In this document: positions 1 through 11,415 of the stretch, one piece after another
Layout of the letters: each line of letters starts with the position of its first letter
How positions within the stretch are numbered: position 1 is the first letter of the stretch
Source of the DNA: Ornithodoros turicata
Lineage: Eukaryota; Arthropoda; Arachnida; Ixodida; Argasidae
Assembly (NCBI RefSeq): GCF_037126465.1
Contig: NC_088201.1
Coordinates: 227,980,016-228,044,015, forward strand
Length of the DNA stretch: 64,000 nt
Reading direction: 5' to 3'
The notes under the pieces: model-generated
The model's database searches: none
What the model saw: the letters and a program-made list of their open reading frames with translations, nothing else
Told to the model about the DNA's origin: nothing
Translations under genes and position numbers: made by a program

Positions 1-113
1 GCGACCATCTGGGCAAGGTGACGAACCTGTTGAGACAAGGCGTGGGCGAAGCTGGCCTGGGAAACAGGCGGAGCGGGTAGTTCCGAGAAGCCGGAGGAAT
101 TGACGACTGCCAT
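1..113 (-). CDS. Ty3/gypsy gag, 5' start, partial (runs off the window)
   Basis: On the minus strand an ATG at 113 opens a frame that stays open to the window edge (37 codons), beginning MAVVNSSG and ending QQVRHLAQMV. It lies 46 bases inside an LTR-like sequence (160-299) that is followed by a primer-binding-site-like stretch, which is where a retrotransposon gag starts. The residues are too few for a domain match. By position this is the N-terminus of a structural (gag) polyprotein of a Ty3/gypsy element whose body lies left of the window. The family assignment rests on LTR similarity to 62498-62634, where a gypsy-type protease is visible. Seen: frame, start and LTR context. Inferred: gag identity. 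Confidence 0.55.
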   Translation of the reverse strand, partial: MAVVNSSGFSELPAPPVSQASFAHALSQQVRHLAQMV

Positions 114-140
114 GTCCAGGTCCGTCAGGTATTGTCCAAG

Positions 141-159
141 GTATTGTTCGGGTCACCAC
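141..159 (-). other. Retrotransposon primer-binding site
   Basis: Reading minus, two bases after the LTR end (..CACTACA) comes TGGTGACCCGAAC. It begins TGG like the complement of a tRNA 3' CCA, the usual first-strand primer site of LTR elements. I cannot name the tRNA with confidence. Confidence 0.55.
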
Positions 160-299
160 TGTAGTGCTACTGAACACTAACGAGACCAGGCAACAATATG
201 GCGGTGGAATTGCCAGGTCAGAGCGAGAGCTCGGGCTGACCGAGGCAAGGCTATTTATTATTCGCGCCTTGATGTGATGGCGCTGGCAATGCCGCCACA
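160..299 (-). mobile_element. Short (140-bp) LTR, 5' LTR of a Ty3/gypsy element
   Basis: Read on the minus strand the segment starts TGTGGCGGCA, contains AATAATAAATA as a polyadenylation-like signal, and ends AGCACTACA, giving the TG..CA termini of an LTR. It is followed by a primer-binding-like site and a gag start. A second copy with a 22-bp internal deletion stands alone at 51458-51575, and a diverged relative ends the gag-pro element at 62498-62634. LTRs this short are unusual but all three copies agree on the boundaries. The element body extends beyond the left edge. Confidence 0.75.
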
Positions 300-2460
300 G
301 ATCCAAACACTTTTTCTCTAAACGCGTCCGCCACACCGGCAAAGTTAGGGAACTGGCACCAAGGATATGCAGCAGTCGCCAGACACGAATTTCGCGTTTG
401 CAGCAGACGTTTTAGTGCTATGCTATTCAGGACGTACTCAGGACGATTACCTTTTTGAAGTTACGTGCCTGGGATCAGTTCACGTTTCGTCACAGGGTGA
501 GAAGGTGCCTCGGGGCCTACGCTGTGCCGATGACAGCCAACTAGCTCGAAACGGCCGTCTCCCTTCAGATCGGCGTTCTAATGATCGCCGTGGAGGGAGA
601 CAATGTAGTGCATACCTGCTCTTCGTTTTTAGGGCGAGGGCAGTACTATTTTTGAACCGTGATGTGGGCAAGCAACACTCTCTAACCGCCGTTTCAAACA
701 GCTGGCGACCCAGTAAACCACGGATGTCCCATGGACGTCCTGTAAAAATCTCGAAGTCCTGATCCGCAAGAAATGTCCCGATGATGTAAATAAGACGTCA
801 TTCGAAACGTCCTAGCGTTGTCTAGCCAGGATGTATTTTAATGATATCACTGGGACTTCGAAATTGCGTCCCGATCGGATGTTGATTTAGAAGTTGCGAA
901 TACAAACATATTTTCGATGTTCATTATATTTTTGCATCCTTATGATAACGTTCAACAGCGTGCAACAAGAAAGTAAAACAGTGACACTAATTTTTATCCG
1001 TGTTATCGAAGTGGCAACACTAAAATTATTCATCTGAATTTACGAATTTATTTCCCGACATGGTCTGAGCTTGGCAGATGTACCACAGTATCTAGCTTCT
1101 GTTTCCTTTTACTGTAGTGCCAATAAAGGTAGTTGGGAAGGCCATGAAGACCTCGATATCTCTTGCAATATCTCCATGTAGAACGGAACACACAAAACAA
1201 CATCTCCAGATGGTGCTTCCCTGCCGGAACGAGAAGACATAACATCATTGAATTGTCGCCACAATTCCTGCGAGATCCAAAGACAAATCAGACAGTCAAT
1301 TCGTTCATTATGTAGCCGTCAGGTACAAGTTCCTCACTGACAGAATCAGGGTTTTTGAAGAGAAGCTATATACCTTCGCGACATCATGTTCCACTATGCT
1401 GTGTGGCGAAGACCGTACCCACGAAATAACGAAGCAATTCAATGAGTTGGCTTAACGGATATAAATGCTAAATACTGATTTCCACTTGATTTAATGTAAT
1501 CCAACATGTTTTGTACACACTGCACCACTTCAAAGAATGCGAAACCAATTGAAGGAATTGGCCTAGAGTATCAATAAAACAACAACTTTATTTCTAAGGT
1601 AAATAATGAGGAGTTTCGTCGCTAGAGGGGATACCCGAGCCCACTGGCATAAGGGGCGATAAAATGTGCCCCTTCACCACAAGGATCGAAGTCCTGACGT
1701 GTCTAAAAAGACCAAAAAAGCTCTCATCGCAGAGTGTTGATGAGCTGGATTTCACTAGTGGTCAAGCAATTTTCATAGAGAGAAAGGGTGAAATTCCAAC
1801 AGACTAAGGATCTCAGAGAGCGGTTCGGGACGGTTGGTACCATGGACAAATACGAAGAAAGTGCCCAGGTCCCCTACGGCACCGTAGTGACATCATCGGT
1901 CAGAATAGATCAGATATGCATAGATATTCCAACTGAGCACTGCACATGCCACTTGAGGTGGCGTCTTTTAGCCATCCAGTGATGGTTTAACCCCATCAGA
2001 GCGACATCACGCGGTTTCGCGATGGGTTCCCCTGTCTAATATCTTGACCTGCAGCGGCGATATCGGGATGCTGTTTCTTGTAACAAAATCCCCTTCCATC
2101 CCCCTACGCGTGCACCTTGCCGCTTGTGAGAAATCCTGGCGGTTGCCCAGATATCTGAAAATTCTAGGTAACCGTCGGTGCTTCCGACACCTTCAAATTC
2201 TTGTAAATCCCGCCCGGACTGTCGTATCGAGACCAAAATTCAGGTCCGAACGGGCCTGGAATAGCTCTGTGATCGCGCAAATCACACAGGAACTGATCTG
2301 TAGTGGTTTCGAACTCATAGGCGGAGACGCGTTAGTAAAATTCGTTTTTCCGAACTTCAGGGCCCTTGTTGGAAAGAAGTTCGCCTCGGACAGGGTTCAC
2401 ACTTGGAGAACCTACTGTTCTCGACGCGCAGCACGTGATAAAATTCACCTCGTCTCTCTA
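300..2460. other. No recognisable gene; scattered repeat debris
   Basis: Open frames here (up to 131 codons) have no recognisable domains. At 715-880 there are degenerate words of the type GGACGTCC / CTGGGACTTCG that recur in other parts of the window. At 1576-1592 the minus strand reads AATAAAGTTGTTGTT, the same 3' tail seen at 27287 and 46519, so a retroposed 3' end probably lies here. Otherwise I see nothing supportable. Confidence 0.5.
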
Positions 2461-2464
2461 AATT

Positions 2465-3330
2465 TAGCAGTTCTCGAGTTAGAGGATTCCGCGTTCACAC
2501 TCCTCCCAATACGTGGGACCAGCGGCTTCGCGCCCCCCCCCCCCCCCAGAAAAAAACAATCCTTCCTGTTGCTCCCACATGGTCATGTTTGCCTTCGTTA
2601 TGAAGGTCTCTATGTGCTCTTTCCAACAGCGTTTGTCCTGCAGGCGCGCGATGTTCCGTTCTCCCGATATCGGCTAGACGGAGCACTCGGCTATCGGAGC
2701 ATGACGAGCTGCGAGGCTGGCTAGAGCCACCCTGAAACGCGTCCCACTTTTCGGTGTCGTAAGTCGCTTACCCGATGTCCGATTTAGTCGAAATTTTGTG
2801 TGCGCGTGCTCTGTTCTCTGCTCTACAACTTTCCAATTAAGACCAGCCGTCGATTTCCAGTGGTTAAGACGTCATTCTCGAAATTCCTGACACCGACCCC
2901 TCTCCACCGACTTTTGTCCCTGTCTTCAGGTTTGAAGCCGACGGCGGATCCGACTTCCTTTTAATGGGCACACGCACTCGACATGGGCAACGCCTCTCGG
3001 TTCTCGAGTTAGAACACCGTGGCAACGGCGGTTCTCTGATACACGGGCCCGGGGCATTTTTTTCGATATCGGGTTCTTGCTGGCGTAGGAATGTTATTGA
3101 GATGTGTTTTTGAAGAGGAAAACGTCCTCTTTCCGATAGCGTTGGTCCCGTCTTCGCGCGACTTTTCTTTCCCTTGCTATATTCCGAGGAGCGCCTGGGC
3201 CATGGCCTGGGCAGGTGACCTTCCTGCCGTTTCTGCGCTGCGGGCGGCGTCCACCATTTCGCTTGCAAAGTTTGTTGCGTTCGCACGCCTTTTTCTGGCT
3301 CCCGTTGTCTCGCGTTCCGTCGTTGCTCTG
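2465..3330. repeat. Diverged tandem duplication (~0.5 kb) with poly-C tract
   Basis: Blocks at about 2467-2690 and 3000-3210 share the same order of words: TTCTCGAGTTAGA, a run ending GGGACC or GGGCCC, then TCTTTCC.A.AGCGTTGTC, then GCGCGA followed by TTC-rich sequence. This indicates an old duplication of roughly 530 bp. The first copy carries a pure C run (about 2531-2547). The 226-codon frame crossing the first copy has proline codons only because of the C run and is not a credible gene. Confidence 0.4.
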
Positions 3331-3529
3331 GTGCCCTGAACTGCTGTGAATGTGTTTTTATGCCCTACTAGTGTTGCTTGGGGGTGCTTTTATGTGTACA
3401 CCCTGGAAGATACGTCCAGAAGCCTTGCGATTTCTTAAATTAAAGGTTAGTTGTGTGTTTGTACGATTCGTGCAACTTGTGTTTGGTATCATTCCTAGCG
3501 TGTGGGTTCTATTCCCAGCAAACCACCGA

Positions 3530-3700
3530 CGTCCTAAGGACATCCTCGCATGATCCTGAGGTCCTGGTCCCTCATGGATGTCCTAAAAATGTCTCCAAGA
3601 TATCTTTAAAAATGTCTGAATTTTATCCAGTGGGATGTCCGAGCAGTATGTCACTGGGACTTCCTGACAACATCCTACATGGATGCCAAATTTAAATTGA
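3530..3700. repeat. Degenerate GGATGTCC-word repeat
   Basis: Repeated words such as ACATCCT, GGATGTCCTA, ATGTC.GAA and CTGGGAC.TCC occur at irregular spacing of 15-40 bases. The same vocabulary appears at 715-880, 8030-8190, 27370-27640, 31430-31730 and 41430-41530, so this is a dispersed, decayed short-period repeat family. It has no coding content. Confidence 0.45.
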
Positions 3701-4157
3701 AATGCATGCATATTTTTGTGCTGAAACTATTGCAGCTTCATAGTACATAACACAGTTTTGAACAGTATGTTGGAAAGGCAGGTCCATGATGATTTTGAGC
3801 ATCGAGCAAAAACGTATGAAATCATTATTGAAGCTCACATGGCAGGTAACGCATTAAACAACCAATATTTCACGAAACCTGTTCCTCATATCATTGTTCA
3901 TATCACCTGTTCACGAAACCAACATTGCAATGCATGGCCCAAGCTTACCTGAATTGAATGAGAGCGAATTACTTTTGGAATGTAGAAACACACACATTTC
4001 ATGCTTCACTACACAAAAGTCTCCTACTCTGATAAAGTGCACCTATATAGGTCAAGTGACCAGATGTTCCTATTTACGTGGCAACATCCCCGGCTTTTTG
4101 TCCATTGTTTCTGTGTCCGAAGTTTGCAATGATCTGCTTGTTGATCTAACAAAAATA

Positions 4158-4928
4158 CAGGCCCTTCATTTTTACCCTTTACAGCATTTTCTGAAAGGCT
4201 ATGAGAGCAGCACAGATGCAGTTTTTGCAATTGAGTTATACGGCCATGCGGACATAATCTGGAAGAGAGTATGTCAGTACAAGATAAGTAAATACCTAAA
4301 TTCATTAATTAACTCTTTAATTAGGAAATTTTGGACAAAAGCGAGATAGCAGAAGAGGAGTCAATCCTCGTTCAAAGCCATTTTATCTTTTAAAAATCCA
4401 GAAAAGAGCGCGTGCCGTGAAATATTCATCGCTGGATTTTGGTATGCAAATGAGTAAAAACGAAGAACCACGCCTCAGAGCGCATCATCTACGCCGACGA
4501 AGGCTTCTCAGGGCCGGAAAGCGGTTTAGCTAGTCAGCATATCGGCCAACTCCAATCATCTCTGTCGCTCCAAATCACGTGGCCCCTGACATGAAATGAG
4601 CGCTGTGCTCCCTGCGTTCCCAGTCACTGCGGTTTCGTGTCAAAATTCAGGGATGGATATTTTAACGCACGTGCGTGTTTCAGGATTTGCTAGACGAGGA
4701 ATGGCTTTTAACAAGCATAGTCTCTCATTCTGCTATCGCGCTTTTGCCCAGAATCTCCTAATTAAAGAGTTAATTAATGAATTTTATGTAATTAGTCAAC
4801 TTGTAGTTTTATACATTTTTCGAGAGGATGTCTGCCTGGTCCTATAATTCGATTGCAAAAATGGCATCTGTGCTGCCCTCATAGCTTTTTTTATAAAAAT
4901 TCTGCAAATCATCAAAATAAACACCCTG
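4158..4928. mobile_element. TA-flanked element with ~200-bp terminal inverted repeats
   Basis: The left end (CAGGCCCTTCATTTTT) and the reverse complement of the right end (CAGGGTGTTTATTTTG) match. The match continues imperfectly for about 200 bp per arm (4158-4360 and 4727-4928), including near-identical cores such as TTAATTAACTCTTTAATTAGG opposite CCTAATTAAAGAGTTAATTAA. TA dinucleotides sit immediately outside both ends (4156-4157, 4929-4930), as expected for Tc1/mariner-type insertion. There is no transposase frame, so this would be a non-autonomous fold-back type MITE. CAGGGTGT ends also occur at 12423. Confidence 0.6.
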
Positions 4929-4930
4929 TA

Positions 4931-7310
4931 TAGTACTTGGGCTTGTTGGAAATGGAATCACGCTAAAACTTTGGTAATCAATCTCACGAAGCTTGTCTTC
5001 CTCCAGCTCGGGCGTGATTACTTAGTATATGGGCTGTAGTTCCATAATCATTGATAGCAATTAATAATGTTGAAATGCCTTGCGCTGAGTTGAGGGAAGT
5101 ATTTTGACTGTGAAACTACCCGCCTGCCAACTGCTGCAAAGATAGTGCAAGCATGAAACGGTGGGCCAGCACAAACCCCGCTTACTAAAATCATTGCTTA
5201 CTACTACTGCTTTGAATTCAGATGGTTCTGGTGACGCCACATATATGTGTTCGATGTTGTACATGGCGCTACAGCCCTGCCAGGTCGCACAAAGACGGTG
5301 AAAACATATTGAAAGACGCACAGTAAAAATATATGAAACAACCTTAAAGATCACAATGGTGGTTACGGTGGGTGATCTCCCCCAGGTGAAAATCTGAACT
5401 GGAATCCGAAGTGGTTCCATTTGTATGCCAAAGTGGTTTGAAGTGGAATAAACCGTCTCTGGTTCAGAGTGAAGTGCTTCCCCTTGATTGCCAAGTGGTT
5501 TTCAACTGTTTGTTGGGTCAATATATCAGAAACATTCGCGCAGAGTACCGAAATCGAACTTTGCACAATATTCACTTGAGTTTGAAACCGAGACTTTAAT
5601 GGCCTCGTCGTCGACACGAGAAGCAAGACCGAGCGCCATCTGCATCAGTACGTGTTTTGAAATGTCGTTGCGGTTGGTCGTCGGGCTCGTCGGGTCGCAG
5701 TTTTCGTCTTTCAACTCTTCAAAACGGGCAAAAACGTGAATATTTAGAATCTCTGTCGTCAGGCACTGCATTATGTACATCTGCTTGTGTTACAACCTCT
5801 GCACCAGCTCAATCGGAAGAAACTACAAGCGATGCAGGACTGCAATTACGCTGGTAAGTAGTAGTGATTCGATGTGTGGTTCTACTCCCCGTTATTACTA
5901 TTGTTTAAAATATCGTAAGTGCAGGCTACCTGTTGGGTAAACTCCATGCCCTCCTGCTCAGGCTTCTCTCCCATGGGGTTACTATTATTTATCTGAACTT
6001 TGTGTAGCCTGCTAGTGCTTGAATTGGCTTGTAGCTGGCAGTTTGGCATACAAATGGAGGAGACTTGCAGCATGCTTATGAATCATGCAGAACAAGGGCC
6101 AGCGACTGAAGTGAGGTATGTGGCATATGATTGTTGCAGGAAAACATTTACGTGTACTTTTGCGAAATGTTTTTCTACAGGTTTTCTCACTGAAACTGAA
6201 TTCCCAGTTTATCGCTTCAATATGCACCACGTTTATGTAATTTTGTCCACGGATGAGGCAAGCATGGTACAAGTCTCATCTGCCACAAGGTGTCCTTCAG
6301 AATCAGGTAGGAACAGCAGCACTCCTTTCTGGCTATCAGGCTGATGTTGTAAACTGTACTTTTTGCACGAAACATGATTGCAGATACTAAAGTAGCAATG
6401 TGGGTAGTTGGTGCTGACGGCTCATCTCAAAGCAGCAACACAGGACAAGGACGACGAGTGAAAAAGCAGCAAGTTCTTACCACTCGTCGTTTCTGTCCTG
6501 AGTTACAGCTTCGCAGCACCTGAGCAGCATTGCCACTGGTGTGAATTTCTTCTTTTCGGTGATAACAATACATTTGGGTACAGGTGTCGTAGTACAGTCG
6601 GCTTGCGCTTTTTCTATCGTTGACTCCAGACATCATTTATGCCCGATTAACTAGCATACACAGGAGTGTTATGAGAAATGATCTGAAAGTTGCCATGATT
6701 TACAGATGCGGAGAAAGATCACTTGCGCCACTCTCACTGCACCGCCGAATTTTATGGCAAGTCGAGTCCTTTCTTTCCACTTATTCGGCTGTTATAATGA
6801 ACGCCACTTTGCCAGTGCTTCAGTTTTTTTAGTAAGCAAAGCCAATAGTCAGTTGTGAGGTGGATAGGTGAGCATGCGGATCTGGCTAGTTCTACCAGAG
6901 GGTATTATAGCTGTTGGCATTTCAGTATGGTGAACCCCTTGGCTCGGCCTCACATATGCAGTGCTGTTCTGTGAGGCCCGAAACGTAGCCAGTACTCAAC
7001 GTGTTGTTTGTGTGGATTATGGCCGTCGCACAAGAGGAAGATTTTGAAGTAGCCTGTGTGTATGTTTCATATGAAATCAGGTTAAAACTTGGGCAGGTTG
7101 GTGTGACATACTAAAATCGTATGTTTCCTGGGCGCTGAGGAGCGTGACGTTGCGGGCAACGAGCACGAGCTGTACAATGACTGTGCAGTGAGCTTTATGT
7201 GTGGTCTCATCTTGCATCTGACCCAATATGCCATTAAGCGAAACAGAAAACTTTGTGGCACTATTATGTTTGAAGTGGACACTTCGATAAAAAGGTGGCT
7301 ACGCCACGGC
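4931..7310. other. No recognisable gene
   Basis: Open frames up to 119 codons occur on both strands without recognisable motifs or convincing exon borders. I see no RNA gene or clear transposon ends. Short purine- or pyrimidine-biased stretches are present but unremarkable. Confidence 0.4.
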
Positions 7311-7314
7311 AAAG

Positions 7315-7670
7315 AACGTGCATCAAAGGAATCAAGAACCGCTGCATCTCGCCATTAAATCGAGAACCAGGGAACTGTGTGCGACACTGCGACTAAGTTC
7401 AATCAAGAGAGAAACATTTTTAAGTGCAATATCAAGAGGTGCCGAAGATGTGTTCCAACATCAACCAGATAAATGTGTGTGACAGTGCGACTAAGTCAAG
7501 CCAAGACTGAAACATTTTTAAGTGCAGTATCAAGAGATGCCAAATAATCTGCATCAAAAGAATCGAGGGCTGAATATGTGTCTCAACATTAAATCAAGAG
7601 AACCAGGCAACGGCGTGTGACTAAGTCAAGTCAAAGTGAAAAATTTTGAAGTACAATATCAAGAGTGAAA
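7315..7670. repeat. Degenerate tandem repeat, ~100-130-bp unit
   Basis: Three successive blocks contain ACTAAGTC/TCAAG, then GAAA.ATTTT.AAGT, then CAATATCAAGAG. The last words start at about 7423, 7521 and 7650, giving periods of 98 and 129. Blocks also share GAACCAGG and CATCAAA.GAATC words. It is non-coding. Confidence 0.45.
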
Positions 7671-7813
7671 CTGTTTTCGTATTGCGCAGCATAAAATAAA
7701 TAACTTTTGGAGTCTTGCTATGTTATGTTGCTTGCCTGTGCTGCAGATAGGCAAACTGATGTGCAAACAGAGTTGAGTAGAACAAACCGATGAACTGACG
7801 TACAGGCAAGCTA

Positions 7814-7943
7814 GTGGACAATCTATGATAAACACGCCTGAGCAGTTGGTGAACACTGAAGACTGCACAGGACAGCTGTCTTGTATAGTGTTTACCCATT
7901 GCTCAGGCTTGTTTAACATTTCAGCAAGTCTGTCCACCAGATG
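7814..7943. repeat. Imperfect inverted repeat (hairpin)
   Basis: The left arm has GTGGACAATCTATGATAAAC, then GCCTGAGCAGT and GTGAACACT. The right arm, reverse-complemented, has GTGGACAGACTTGCTGAAA, then GCCTGAGCAAT and GTAAACACT. Arms are about 50-55 bp around a central region of roughly 20 bp that includes CACAGGACAGCTGTC. Because the arms mirror each other, similar open frames appear on both strands; these are shadows of the palindrome, not genes. Confidence 0.45.
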
Positions 7944-8029
7944 CCTGTATCTCTGTCATTTTATCAGCATTAGGGGCACGCCAAGAAAGAAAACACAGTA
8001 TGGGAGAAATATCCATTTCAGGTCCGTGA

Positions 8030-8200
8030 AATGTAGTTCGGAACGTTATAAGGACGTTTTGAGGATATCCTGGGATGTGACTTTGGCACTTTACCGGTAG
8101 TCCCACAGACGTCCCAGAGATGATAAGGGATGTCCGAAGGACGTTTCTAATGTCCGGTGCTGAACGTTCTGGGGACGTCCACAGGTCGTTGTTGGTTTAC
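8030..8200. repeat. Degenerate GGACGTCC-word repeat
   Basis: Words such as GGACGTTTTGAGG, CCCAGAGATG, GGATGTCCGAAGGACGT and GGGGACGTCC recur. This is the same decayed family as 3530-3700. It abuts the truncated non-LTR ORF1. Confidence 0.4.
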
Positions 8201-8658
8201 TGGGTATGGCCGCACATCTGCCGAGAGATACTCTACTTTTAACTTGTCAGGTAAGTTGGGCTTATCAAAAGTCAATGCAATGTTCCTGGTGGTGATATAT
8301 TCACCATTCTTGCGGATTTTAATTTTTCTCACGTCGATGACATCCTGGTCCTTTAAGTTTTCTAGGATTTCTTCCACAGGCACGTCAATCAGTTCTGATA
8401 CTGCGATGACGCCCCTGCAAGTGTTCAGTGTTTTGTGAGAGGAAGCTGAAACTTTTTACCCATCATCTCATGTGTGTTTAGAATGCGTTCACAGTCTATT
8501 TCGTTGGTGCATTTTACGAGAAGGTCGCCAGATCTGATGCGTTCGATTTCAGTAATGTTCTTAGACAGTGATGCCACTGCTTTCTCAATGAAAAAAGGGT
8601 GACATCTTTCCCAGTGGTGTGCTTTTCTCTTTCTCTGTATCTGAAGAAGAAAATACAA
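8147..8658 (-). pseudogene. Non-LTR retrotransposon ORF1 fragment, frameshifted
   Basis: Minus-strand frames 8658-8425 and 8383-8147 form one broken protein. The first part has IERIRSGDLLVKC, then CERILNTHEMMGKK. The second has VEEILENLKDQDVIDVRKIKI, then RNIALTFDKPNLPDKLKVEYL followed by VRPYPVN. I recognise this style (repeated K/R-rich motifs, LTF..P.LP..., V.PY.PNP) as the RNA-binding ORF1 protein of arthropod Jockey/I-type non-LTR elements, upstream of its missing CCHC knuckles. A frameshift separates the parts near 8384-8424. The downstream end is cut at about 8200, where GGACGTCC-word repeat begins. No reverse transcriptase follows. The protein would bind element RNA, but this copy is dead. 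Confidence 0.6.
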
Positions 8659-8888
8659 TGTATTTTGAAGTGAACTGTTTTGTTACTGTCCTTAAGGCTT
8701 CGGTCCGTGGACGCTTTGCGGCCACGATCTCAGTAGAAGAAGAATATGAAGCATGTAGGTTTGATCAATGAGTATTCCAAAAAAGCCACCCGTATTTCAT
8801 GCTCATACATAAGGGAAGGTCCCGGAGTTTGACAACCCATCAGCCAGGGCTTGACCAAGACCCCGACTGCCACCGTTCAAGGCTTCTA

Positions 8889-9382
8889 CACTCTAAGAAA
8901 AAAAGGAGTAAAATGGGGAGTAATTGCAGCTTCTACTCCCCTAGTCTGCAATTACTCCCCATTTTAGTCCCCTAACCCAACATTTAGTCCCGACGTTTAC
9001 TCCCCAGGACTGAAAATTGTCACTAAACTTCGCGAATGGTCTCCTGAATGCAAAAGTCTACGTAAATATGTGCGCTTGGTCAATTTGAACGACATAAGGC
9101 TGTATAACTCACACAACGTAGCAATTTTCCAGCCACACAGAGTAAGGAACAGTTAGCGCAGCTTTCTTCGCAAATTGTGCCCTAGTATGGGGCAAGATTT
9201 TATATCACTCGATATATCACGGTTGACGATTTGCTTCAAAGTATCTTCATTCATGCGCACCAATTATGTACCTGGGACTCTTACAACAGCGCGTGAAATG
9301 CGGTCTTCACTCTGTGACATTCATTTACTCCCGTGCATTTACTCCCGAAAGGAGTAAAAGTACTCCTTTTTTTCTTAGAGTG
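8889..9382. mobile_element. 494-bp MITE with 22-bp perfect TIRs and TA target duplication
   Basis: Both ends carry the same inverted sequence, CACTCTAAGAAAAAAAGGAG followed by TA. TA dinucleotides flank the element at 8887-8888 and 9383-9384. Subterminal GGAGTAAA / TTTACTCC words repeat inside both ends. No transposase frame is present. TA duplication suggests mobilisation by a Tc1/mariner-type transposase. Perfect terminal repeats suggest a fairly young insertion compared with the other repeats here. Confidence 0.8.
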
Positions 9383-9579
9383 TAGCCTTCGCCTTTCATC
9401 CCCTCGGCACGGTACGGATAACACCTTGGGACTGGGGGCTAGGCTCCGTGGTGGCCCCACTCACCAAACATCAGCGTACGCCCTTCTTAGACTTGGCCAA
9501 GTGAACTAAGTGCTTGTCTGATATTTTTAGCGCTGCTCAACACATTTCCCAAGCAGTCTCACGCAACCAGCGAGAAACT

Positions 9580-10385
9580 TGTGCTTTCCTCTTTTAGTGC
9601 CTATAGGATTAGACACTTCGAACTCGTCAAAATACAATTGTATCACAATTTCGGGGCTTTGTGCGTCCTTTCCAAATACCCTGTGTTGTTTGAAAAGCTC
9701 CTCATCACAGAAGTGGCTCCGACATGCCGTGACTTTCATAGCATACATCGCGAACTCTGGAAATCAACTGGATCAGTTCAAGAATGGGAACATATGCATA
9801 GCTATCTGCTTCGCATGTGCCTGGTATCTGCGGCAGCCTGACAGTGGATGGTTCTACAAACCCCAAGCTTCGTTTCCAGTGGTTCTCTCTTTCACGCCTG
9901 CTATAAATGATCCACATTGAGTTTTCACTGACTTCCGAAATTTCATTTTTGTATCTAAATAACCATTCAACCAAATCTTCCGATATCTCACTGATTGTGG
10001 AGTCTGGAATTTGCCGGGCTTCTTTCCACTTGAGCAGGAGAAAGGATAATTGATCAACAGCGTTCCACATGCTTGGTTCTTCGTCAGAGTGTCTTTCATT
10101 CCGAATCTCTTCCTCAATGTCGCCTGAATAATCGCTGTCAGCGTAGTCTTGCAAAAACGGACGACCGCAAAATCTTGTTGTTCAGTGCCAGTGAAGAAAT
10201 GCTTGTGGTGTCTCCTTGCATGTTTACTGAAGGAAGCATAACGCTTGAAACTTTGTGCGCAGCCCTCGAGACTACATATCCAGCCTTCCTCACTGATGTA
10301 TACGAAAACGAAATTGCGAAAAAGGGACTTGACAGAAGCCCAAGCTCTTGCATAGCATTTTGTGCAGGTATATGTATTGACCTCT
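9580..10385 (-). pseudogene. C2H2 zinc-finger orphan / multicopy transposon-like gene fragment, broken
   Basis: Three minus-strand frames line up as one protein. At about 10355-10165 there is a C2H2 finger (CSLEGCAQSFKRYASFSKH, then ARRHH) preceded by a CxxC (CTKC). Next comes an acidic segment with a helical part (10154-9705: DSDYSGDIEEE, LLLKWKEARQIPDSTISEI, LVEWLFRYKNEI, YAYVPILELIQLI). Last is 9720-9580: FKQHRVFGKDAQSPEIVIQL, YFDEFEVSNPIGTKRGKHKF. The order finger, acidic/helical region, then a D-E-F-E-V.NP.G.K..KHK motif matches uncharacterised multicopy proteins I have seen in fish and arthropod genomes; I do not know their function. Frames change near 10160 and near 9725, by indels or unrecognised introns. 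The motif may end at a splice donor near 9560. It lies divergent to the plus-strand exons from 11305. Confidence 0.5.
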
Positions 10386-10389
10386 GAAG

Positions 10390-11304
10390 ATTACAACATA
10401 GGTTGTAAAGTTACAACATAATTTGTTGAGTTTCATAATTAACTAATAAACAATTAGTGAAAGTTCCACATGTTAACTTGAACTTCAATAGACACAGGGA
10501 CTCGCATACTTTGGTACCGGCACAGTCACAGGCACAGTCAGGAACGTCAGAACAGGAGGGGGGGCGCAAAGCTCCGGTTTTGCCCCCTCCCCCTTCCACC
10601 CACCAACTCCACACACTGACGCCTATCACTGGAATTGCGAACTCTGCGACTTTCAAAAATCGTCGACGGCACGGCGAAGAAGGTTGATAACTGACATAAG
10701 AAGCAAGTCCTGGCTTGATGACGATAAGTTTACCTATTAGTACGCTGTGGCGACTTTTTCGGGAGTTTTGATTCAGTATTTGGCACGTTGAGATGTTTCG
10801 GACCGCACATGTCGCTGGACGGGTATGCTGTAGCCAGAGAACAGTGACGAAATAGAAATATATGAAGACTAGTATGAGAAATGGTGAAGTAGAGACTCCT
10901 TCAGCAGGACAGTACTGCAAGTTAAAGCATGTAGGAAGACCAGCTTACCTGGAGGCAGGTAAATGATGCATTCACACTGGTATAAGCTTGTAACGGGCAA
11001 CGTTAATTTCAGTCTGAGGACGACGAAGCAGGTAACAGGACGACGGGTCCAGTGTGTTTTTTTCCCACCTGGCATCTGCTTCGTCGTCCTCTGTCTAACA
11101 TCTCCTCTGCATCATGCATGCAGGTTCATGGTAACGAGTATGGCGGGCTAGAATGCTGTGCTTCTGTGCGCCTTGCTTTCCTTTTAGTCTCTCCACAGTC
11201 TACTCTGTAGCTTAGTGAAAATATTGTAAAGAAACACCAAGAGTGTGAACAGGATGACTCCTGCTCTTCTTGTTGCATTATACATGCCGCCTCATTTTGC
11301 ACAG
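10390..11304. other. Spacer between divergent gene fragments; one 16-bp perfect palindrome
   Basis: There is no convincing exon here. A proline-rich open frame (10457-10687, PVLPPPPST) has no support beyond being open. At 11016-11031 and 11076-11091 two 16-base arms (GAGGACGACGAAGCAG and its complement) form a perfect inverted repeat with a 44-base loop, probably a small fold-back insertion. Confidence 0.4.
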
Positions 11305-11415
11305 GTGTTTCACCAGGATCTGCAAGATTTCATTGATCTTGAGCCGGACGAAGTGATACCAAAAGCTGCAAAAATCAAGATTGCTAACAAATCCCGGATC
11401 ACTACCGCCACCACG
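11305..11415 (+). CDS. Candidate exon, uncharacterised gene (exon 1 of those visible)
   Basis: A TTTTGCACAG acceptor precedes and GTAAAT follows an open exon reading VFHQDLQDFIDLEPDEVIPK, then AAKIKIANKSR. The composition is acidic then basic and looks protein-like. The frame is open across the whole exon. It would be the first visible exon of a plus-strand gene continuing at 11706, 12004, 14013, 14260, 15112 and 15277. No domain recognised. Upstream exons were not found. Confidence 0.35.

Noticed and set aside
2044..2724. 226-codon plus-strand open frame
   Set aside because: It includes a poly-C run read as prolines and a duplicated non-coding block; no start context or motif.
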